NCBI GenBank assembly: GCA_025923975.1
Contig: JAICEV010000078.1
Coordinates: 1 to 11,193, forward strand
Source: Propionibacteriaceae bacterium
GTDB lineage: Bacteria > Actinomycetota > Actinomycetes > Propionibacteriales > Propionibacteriaceae
Reading direction: 5' to 3'
Length of the DNA stretch: 11,193 nt
Below are positions 7,094 to 11,193 of the stretch, piece by piece; position 1 is the first letter of the stretch; each line of letters starts with the position of its first letter. The notes below the pieces were generated by a model. That model made no database searches. It saw nothing but the letters and a program-made list of their open reading frames with translations, and was not told where the DNA came from. The position numbers were made by a program, and so were the translations under genes.

Positions 7094-7911
7094 GCCAACC
7101 GACGCCCCCGGAATCGAGCCAGAACGAGATGGAAACGCCAAGCACCGAGTCCGACACCCTCGGACCGACGTTGGTGATTATCCCGACCTACAACGAGTCG
7201 GAGAACATCGCACGCATCATCAGCCGGACGCGTGAAGCAGTCCCGGATGCCCACATCCTGATCGCCGACGATAATTCGCCCGACGGCACTGGCAAGCTGG
7301 CCGCCGAGATCGCCAGCGCCGACGACCACGTGCACGTCATGCATCGGCTCGGTAAGGAGGGCTTGGGCGCCGCGTACCTAGCGGGGTTCGAGTGGGGCCT
7401 CAACGAAGGCTACGAGGTGCTGGTCGAGATGGATGCCGACGGGTCACATCAGCCGGAACAGTTACCAGGACTGCTGGCCGCGCTCACTGACGCTGATCTT
7501 GTCCTCGGATCGCGCTGGGTCAAGGGGGGTAAGGTGGTCAATTGGCCGAAGTCGCGGGAAACGCTGTCCCGCGGCGGAAATCTCTGGACTCGAATCATGC
7601 TTGGTATCCCGCTGCGCGACGCAACCGGCGGCTTTCGTGCCTTTCGCCGTAAAACGCTGTTGGGGCTAGGACTCGACAACGTCGCCTCAGCCGGCTACTG
7701 CTTCCAGGTTGATTTGGCTTGGCGAGCCTTGAAGGCCGGATTCCGGGTAGTCGAGGTGCCGATCACCTTCATCGAGCGTGAGTACGGCGATTCGAAGATG
7801 AGCAAGCGAATCGTCATTGAGGCTCTGCTGCTGACGACTATGTGGGGAGTGGAGCACCGCGCTAAGCAGTTGCGCGGACTCGTAACGAAGCGGAGAGTTC
7901 TGACGTCATGA
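7090..7911 (+). CDS. ppm1: Polyprenol monophosphomannose synthase (GT2, DPM1 type)
   Basis: A family 2 glycosyltransferase that moves mannose from GDP-mannose to polyprenyl phosphate, giving the donor for protein O-mannosylation and later mannolipid steps. Motifs, numbered from TTG 7090 (273 aa): VIIPTYNESENI (29-40), ADDNSPDGTG (59-68), the metal-binding DAD of MDADGSHQPEQ (Asp115, Asp117), LGSRWVKGG (139-147), TGGFRAFRR (179-187) and FIEREYGDSKMS (227-238). These are diagnostic for DPM1-like enzymes. No membrane segment is present, so it is likely peripheral and perhaps held near Lnt. TTG 7090 overlaps the lnt stop (TTGA) with AAAGAG 7 nt upstream. ATG 7129 (260 aa) is the alternative, lacks a spaced Shine-Dalgarno, and loses no conserved residue. 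The open frame continues further upstream inside lnt, but that part is not coding. It overlaps fxsA by 4 nt. Confidence 0.93.
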   Translation: MSQPTPPESSQNEMETPSTESDTLGPTLVIIPTYNESENIARIISRTREAVPDAHILIADDNSPDGTGKLAAEIASADDHVHVMHRLGKEGLGAAYLAGFEWGLNEGYEVLVEMDADGSHQPEQLPGLLAALTDADLVLGSRWVKGGKVVNWPKSRETLSRGGNLWTRIMLGIPLRDATGGFRAFRRKTLLGLGLDNVASAGYCFQVDLAWRALKAGFRVVEVPITFIEREYGDSKMSKRIVIEALLLTTMWGVEHRAKQLRGLVTKRRVLTS

Positions 7912-8459
7912 GGCTTCGTCATGGATGGCCGCTCGCCCTGTTGGCGCTGCTGCTGATCGCGATCCCGATCTTGGAAGTCTGGCTGCTGGTGCAGGTCGGT
8001 CAATGGCTGGGACTGCTGCCGACAGTGCTCATCCTGATCGTAGAGGCGGTCATCGGCGTACTCCTTATGCGTCACGAGGGCTCACGTGCCTGGAAGGCGC
8101 TTAACGACGCCTTCACCAATGGCAAGGTGCCGACCGGCGAGCTGGCGGACGCCGCGCTGATCCTCGTCGGCGGCGTCTTGCTGATGCTCCCCGGCTTCCT
8201 GACCGACATCATTGGTTTCCTGTTCCTGCTGCGCTGGAGTCGGCCGCTTGCTCGGAAGGTAATCGCCTTCTTTGTGGCACGCCGGATCAACCGACTGGGC
8301 ATTCCGGTGATGCGGGCGCGGCTAGACCGCGAGAACCTCATCGAAGGGGAGACTGTTGAGACGCCTTCGACTTCTCGCCTTAGACCGCAGGATCCGACCA
8401 TTATCGCGGGGGAGATCGAGGAGCCGTCAGCATCGGGGCGCCCAGAGGACCCTCGCTGA
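7908..8459 (+). CDS. fxsA: FxsA family membrane protein
   Basis: A 183-aa small integral membrane protein. Hydrophobic helices lie at about 8-28, 32-54 and 82-108, separated by the family motif LLMRHEGSRAWKALNDAF (52-69) and followed by LMLPGFLTDIIGFLFLL (92-108). This is the full FxsA (UPF0716) pattern. A charged, probably cytoplasmic tail (about 125-183) is longer than the membrane core needs and looks disordered. In E. coli, FxsA overproduction relieves F-plasmid exclusion of phage T7, but its normal role is unknown. The ATG start overlaps the ppm1 stop (ATGA), so it belongs to the lnt-ppm1-fxsA unit. A link between fxsA, ppm1 and rbpA is also found in M. tuberculosis (Rv2050-Rv2053c region), which suggests an envelope job, though that is inference. 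Confidence 0.9.
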   Translation: MRLRHGWPLALLALLLIAIPILEVWLLVQVGQWLGLLPTVLILIVEAVIGVLLMRHEGSRAWKALNDAFTNGKVPTGELADAALILVGGVLLMLPGFLTDIIGFLFLLRWSRPLARKVIAFFVARRINRLGIPVMRARLDRENLIEGETVETPSTSRLRPQDPTIIAGEIEEPSASGRPEDPR

Positions 8460-8476
8460 TAATCCAGCTCCCAATC

Positions 8477-8546
8477 AAAAAGGGGCCGCCCTCTCGTATC
8501 CGCGCCGCTGATCGGGGGACAGCGGCACCTGACGAGACGGCGGCCC
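8477..8546 (-). terminator. Compound hairpin terminator for rbpA, between convergent genes
   Basis: The outer arms 8483-8497 (GGGCCGCCCTCTCGT) and 8532-8546 pair over 15 positions with one mismatch. Inside is a second stem, GCCGCTG (8504-8510) with CAGCGGC (8520-8526) and a 9-nt loop. On the minus strand the outer stem is followed by TTTTT (plus A-tract 8477-8481), the layout of an intrinsic terminator for rbpA. On the plus strand no T-tract follows, so it would halt fxsA transcripts only by structure, if at all. It fills most of the 109 bases between the two genes. Confidence 0.75.
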
Positions 8547-8568
8547 AGGTCTGTCGAGCCGTCTACGT

Positions 8569-8949
8569 TTAGGCGGTCTTCTTAGGTCGGGTGTTCCGTG
8601 ACAATGCGGTGGAGCCCAACTCGCCAGAACGGAGTTGGTTCAACCGCTCGGCCAGCAAGTCTTCGAGTTCGGCGATGGAACGCCGCTCACGCAGCATGTC
8701 CCAGTGCGTACGCGCCGGCTTCTCCTCCTTGAGCTCGGGCCGCTCGCCATCAGAACGCAAGGATTCCGCGCCACAACGAGGGCACTCCCAGACCGAAGGA
8801 ATGTCTGCCTCCGCGGCGAACACGAGGCTGAAATGGTGGTCTCGGGGACAGTCGTAGCCGACCTCCTGCCGAGCCGCAAACTCAACGCCTGCCTCGTCCT
8901 CGAAGCTCTTGGCCCCGAGACCCGTACCCTTCAGTGAACGATCAGCCAT
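8569..8949 (-). CDS. rbpA: RNA polymerase-binding protein RbpA
   Basis: A 126-aa actinobacterial transcription factor that binds RNA polymerase and the principal sigma factor and helps open promoters. The N-terminal tail is MADRSLKGTGLGAKSFE. The core domain (about 28-72) includes Cys34, His38, Cys56 and Cys59 (YDCPRDHHF and WECPRCG), a likely zinc site as in Streptomyces RbpA; mycobacterial RbpA lacks it. The basic linker and sigma-interaction domain KPARTHWDMLRERRSIAELEDLLAERL (about 77-103) is nearly diagnostic. A short basic tail, NTRPKKTA, ends the protein. ATG 8949 is chosen because GGAGG lies 8 nt upstream. The in-frame GTG at 8955 would be too close to that site. It has its own promoter in the gap after the MFS gene and ends at a strong terminator, so it is probably monocistronic. 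Confidence 0.96.
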   Translation of the reverse strand: MADRSLKGTGLGAKSFEDEAGVEFAARQEVGYDCPRDHHFSLVFAAEADIPSVWECPRCGAESLRSDGERPELKEEKPARTHWDMLRERRSIAELEDLLAERLNQLRSGELGSTALSRNTRPKKTA

Positions 8950-8957
8950 GAGCACAA

Positions 8958-8962
8958 CCTCC
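8958..8962 (-). promoter_or_regulatory. rbpA Shine-Dalgarno (GGAGG)
   Basis: GGAGG on the minus strand, 8 nt from ATG 8949. It is the clearest ribosome site in the window and decides the rbpA start over the GTG two codons upstream. Confidence 0.8.
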
Positions 8963-8999
8963 GTCTAATTTCCTGACGTTCCCCACACCCGAATTGTTC

Positions 9000-9025
9000 A
9001 ACTCGCGGCCAGGCGAATATGTTCC
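9000..9025 (-). promoter_or_regulatory. SigR/SigH-type promoter of rbpA (GGAAC-N18-GTT)
   Basis: On the minus strand GGAAC (9025-9021) and GTT (9002-9000) are separated by exactly 18 nt, the pattern used by thiol-stress ECF sigma factors (Streptomyces SigR, mycobacterial SigH). The start point would fall near 8992, leaving a leader of about 40 nt that contains the GGAGG site. In S. coelicolor rbpA is a known SigR target, so the position fits the gene. The sequence match is direct; actual use by such a sigma factor here is inference. Confidence 0.65.
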
Positions 9026-9059
9026 AGCGCTCCCATACCCACTGTCCGGCTGATGCACG

Positions 9060-10412
9060 TTATTCGGAGACCCTGACCTGTTGTCTTGGTGGCGACTTCA
9101 CCTTGGCCAGCAACAAGGCGCCGGCCAGCAGCACGAGAGCGATCCCCACGATACCGATGCGGTCGGAGAACAAACCTGAGAAGAGGGCGAAAAGTCCGGG
9201 TGCCAAGAAGGAGGCAGCCCTGCCCGTGGTGGCATACAACCCGAACATCTCGCCTTCCCGACCAACCGGCGCAACTCGTGCCATGAACGCCCGGGAGCTG
9301 GCCTGGGCGGGACCGACCCACAGCGTCAAGAGCAGGCCAAAGATCCAAAACATCGTGGTGCCGTGGGCAAACAGCAGGACGATCGAAGTAGTGATGAGCC
9401 CGATCAGAGAGATCATGATCACTCTCTTGGGGCCGATCCGGTCCTCGACCGCACCCATGCCGAGTGCTCCCAACGCAGCAACGACATTGGCGGCGATTCC
9501 AAAGATCAGCACCGTTGACTGACCCATGCCGTAGACACTGACCGCCAGAATCGCCCCAAACGCAAAGATCGCCGCGAGGCCGTCGCGATACAGGGCTGAC
9601 GCGATAAGGAAGTACACCGAGTTCCGGTCGCGTTTGAAGAGATCCTTGATGTCGTTCACCAGCAGTCTGTACGAGGCGAAGAAACTCACCCGCCGCCGCT
9701 TGGGCCCAGGCGGTGATTCGGGGACGGCGAGCAGCACCGGAATCGCGAAAACCGCGAACCAGATGGCCGAGAAGACTGCCACGGCTCGGATATTGAGTCC
9801 GCTGGCGGAGCTAACCCCGAACCAGCCGACATCCGGGGCGATGAATCCGACGTAGCAAATCAGCAGCAGGAAGATGCCGCCGAAGTAGCCCATCGCCCAG
9901 CCGAATCCCGACACCCGGCCGATCGTGTCCGGAGTGGAGACCTGCGGCAGCATCGCGTTGTATGAGACGACGGCGAACTCTTGAAAGACAGCGCCGGCCG
10001 CGAGCAGGACCAGCGCGAGCCAGAGGTAGCTTGGATCGTCCTTCACGCCGAACATGCCCAACATCACGGCAATGACCAGCGCGCTCCAGATGGCGAGGCT
10101 GCGCCTGCGATGGCCGCTCGCGTCGGCGCGCTGACCGGTGATCGGGGCAATCCCCGCGACCAGGAGGCCCGCTGTCGCGGTCGAGATGCCCAGCCAGGTG
10201 TTTGCGGTGAGGCCGCCTGGTTCGGCGTCTCCAACCACTCCGCGCACGACGTAGGGACCGAAAACGAACGATGTGATGACCGCGCTGTACGCCGAGGATC
10301 CCCAATCCCACAGACCCCAGGCAAGTACCATGCGACGTTTGATCCGCGTCCCGATCTCCGTGCCAGGCGGCCGAATCTCAGCTGCCTGCTCCGCGCGGTC
10401 GCTCTCCGTCAT
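9060..10412 (-). CDS. MFS transporter, UMF1 / Atg22-like
   Basis: A 450-aa inner-membrane protein with about 12 hydrophobic helices, the first beginning near residue 28. The opening MVLAWGLWDWGSSAYSAVI (28-46) is the hallmark of the UMF1 (Atg22-like) branch of the major facilitator superfamily, as is the FQEFAVVSYNAMLPQV segment (143-158). A basic loop (about 232-263, PGPKRRRVSFF) divides the two six-helix halves. Later, RVAPVGREGEMFGLYATTGR (398-417) is the family's cytoplasmic loop motif. Yeast Atg22 exports amino acids from vacuoles, but bacterial members have no settled substrate. ATG 10412 has GAGAGG only a few bases upstream. It lies 12 nt after the phosphodiesterase gene, so the two likely form an operon. 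It may serve to move products such as glycerol phosphate or amino acids, but this is only a guess. Confidence 0.88.
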   Translation of the reverse strand: MTESDRAEQAAEIRPPGTEIGTRIKRRMVLAWGLWDWGSSAYSAVITSFVFGPYVVRGVVGDAEPGGLTANTWLGISTATAGLLVAGIAPITGQRADASGHRRRSLAIWSALVIAVMLGMFGVKDDPSYLWLALVLLAAGAVFQEFAVVSYNAMLPQVSTPDTIGRVSGFGWAMGYFGGIFLLLICYVGFIAPDVGWFGVSSASGLNIRAVAVFSAIWFAVFAIPVLLAVPESPPGPKRRRVSFFASYRLLVNDIKDLFKRDRNSVYFLIASALYRDGLAAIFAFGAILAVSVYGMGQSTVLIFGIAANVVAALGALGMGAVEDRIGPKRVIMISLIGLITTSIVLLFAHGTTMFWIFGLLLTLWVGPAQASSRAFMARVAPVGREGEMFGLYATTGRAASFLAPGLFALFSGLFSDRIGIVGIALVLLAGALLLAKVKSPPRQQVRVSE

Positions 10413-10424
10413 GGCCCTCTCGAT

Positions 10425-11193
10425 CTACCGTTCAGCCCACAAGCCGCGGTGGATGAGCACGTCCTTCAACGTGTCCACCCGGTCAGTGAAAATACCGTCG
10501 ACACCTGCGTCGATGAGTCTTTCCATGGTTTCGGAGTCATCGACGGTCCAGATCTGTACCTTCTTGCCGGCCCGATGGACGGCGTCTACGAGTGCCGGTG
10601 TGACGACGGTGAGCTGACGGTGAAGCATAGGGAGGGAGATCGGAATCTGTAGCACCGGTGCGGGCGTGTTCAGCGCCCAGGTAACCCACGGGAGAAAGCG
10701 ATTAGCGGCAACTCCCAAGGAGCTTGCGGCAGACGGGACGCGCCAGCCGAGCAGCCGACGTAGCTCATAGAGGCGGCGGATCCCAAACGAGGCCACACAG
10801 ATGCGGTCGTACGCCTCGTACTCTTCAATCGTCTCTGCCAAGAGCGCCACTGCCTGAGGTGACTTCACGTCAACGTTGAACCGTGCGTCAGGGAATTCGA
10901 CGAGCAATTCAGACAGCCGCGGGATCGGGTCAATTCCGTGGATCCTGGCCTCGGCAATTTCCGCGTAGGTCAGCGCGGCAACCGCTCCGGTGCGGTCGGT
11001 CACCCTATCGAGCACTCGATCATGGAAGGCCAGTAGTACGCCGTCGCGGGTGGCATGTACATCGGTCTCCAGGAAGCGGTATCCGAGGGCGACCGCCTCC
11101 TTGAATGCATGCAGGCTGTTTTCGCGATAGCGGTTCGGCTCGTAGGTTGCTCCGCCGCGATGCGCGAAGGCCGCGAAGGGCACGTCGAAGAAC
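10425..11193 (-). CDS. Glycerophosphodiester phosphodiesterase (5' end cut by the window)
   Basis: Hydrolyses glycerophosphodiesters to sn-glycerol 3-phosphate and an alcohol, and is a TIM-barrel enzyme. Numbered from GTG 11183 (252 aa): AFAHRGGA (His8, Arg9), REN (Glu21, Asn22), LETDVHATRDGVLLAFHD (Glu39, Asp41, His54), NVDVKS (103-108), and the C-terminal VQIWTVDD and GVDGIFTDR. Both catalytic histidines and the metal ligands are present. The frame stays open to the window edge and reads FFDVPFAAFAHRGG, which resembles the usual N-terminus of actinobacterial relatives (a few residues ending in FxxP before AFAHRG). The true start therefore probably lies just beyond the window. No signal peptide is visible in what remains, and a cytosolic location is likely. 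It comes 12 nt before the MFS gene on the same strand. Confidence 0.9.
   Translation of the reverse strand, partial: FFDVPFAAFAHRGGATYEPNRYRENSLHAFKEAVALGYRFLETDVHATRDGVLLAFHDRVLDRVTDRTGAVAALTYAEIAEARIHGIDPIPRLSELLVEFPDARFNVDVKSPQAVALLAETIEEYEAYDRICVASFGIRRLYELRRLLGWRVPSAASSLGVAANRFLPWVTWALNTPAPVLQIPISLPMLHRQLTVVTPALVDAVHRAGKKVQIWTVDDSETMERLIDAGVDGIFTDRVDTLKDVLIHRGLWAER

Noticed and set aside
8958..8984. Second GGAAC...GTT pair nearer to the rbpA start
   Set aside because: The spacer is 19 nt and the GTT overlaps the Shine-Dalgarno, so the start point would fall in or after the start codon.
9019..9522. 167-aa plus-strand frame opposite the MFS gene
   Set aside because: Antisense shadow; no hydrophobic pattern or domain, and it would run across the rbpA promoter into the transporter.
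1..11193. CRISPR array, tRNA, rRNA, toxin-antitoxin pair or defence island
   Set aside because: No spaced direct repeats, no tRNA or rRNA segments recognised, and every gene over 300 bases belongs to a housekeeping, transport or regulatory family.

Overview
This is a G+C-rich window carrying core genes of an actinobacterium (class Actinomycetes). The strongest clues are an RbpA RNA-polymerase-binding protein, a stand-alone polyprenol-phosphate mannosyltransferase (Ppm1/DPM1 type) directly downstream of an apolipoprotein N-acyltransferase (Lnt), an FxsA protein in the same run, and the C-terminal scrap of a DUF222/HNH (13E12-type) protein at the left edge. I cannot name the genus.

Layout, left to right. 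Bases 1-116 hold nothing I recognise. Bases 117-314 (+) are the broken C-terminus of a DUF222/HNH endonuclease-like gene. On the minus strand, a 5'-3' exonuclease (PIN/H3TH, DNA polymerase I N-domain type) at 2426-3388 is followed after 8 nt by a PabB-PabC fusion (360-2417) that makes p-aminobenzoate for folate. A strong hairpin sits at their junction. Divergently, from a gap of only about 26 bp, an Lrp/AsnC regulator (3415-3852, +) starts a plus-strand run: a YtcJ-type metal-dependent amidohydrolase (3881-5422), lnt (5444-7093), ppm1 (7090-7911) and fxsA (7908-8459). lnt, ppm1 and fxsA are linked by stop/start overlaps. A compound hairpin with a T-tract on the minus strand (about 8477-8546) separates fxsA from the convergent rbpA (8569-8949, -). 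rbpA has a good Shine-Dalgarno and a GGAAC-N18-GTT promoter of the SigR/SigH thiol-stress type. Upstream on the minus strand lie a UMF1/Atg22-like MFS transporter (9060-10412) and a glycerophosphodiester phosphodiesterase (10425 to the window end), probably co-transcribed.

How the genes relate. Lnt and Ppm1 are the envelope module: Lnt N-acylates lipoproteins, and Ppm1 makes polyprenyl-phospho-mannose for protein mannosylation and mannolipids. FxsA is a small membrane protein carried along with them. RbpA supports transcription initiation, and its predicted promoter suggests induction by disulfide stress. PabBC feeds folate synthesis. The exonuclease is probably a repair or RNA-primer-processing nuclease.

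I found no prophage, CRISPR array, tRNA, rRNA, riboswitch or intact mobile element, and no evidence for a previously undescribed multi-gene system. The points most worth a second look are regulatory: the SigR-like rbpA promoter, the exo/pabBC junction hairpin, the compound rbpA terminator and the very tight divergent exo/lrp start region.
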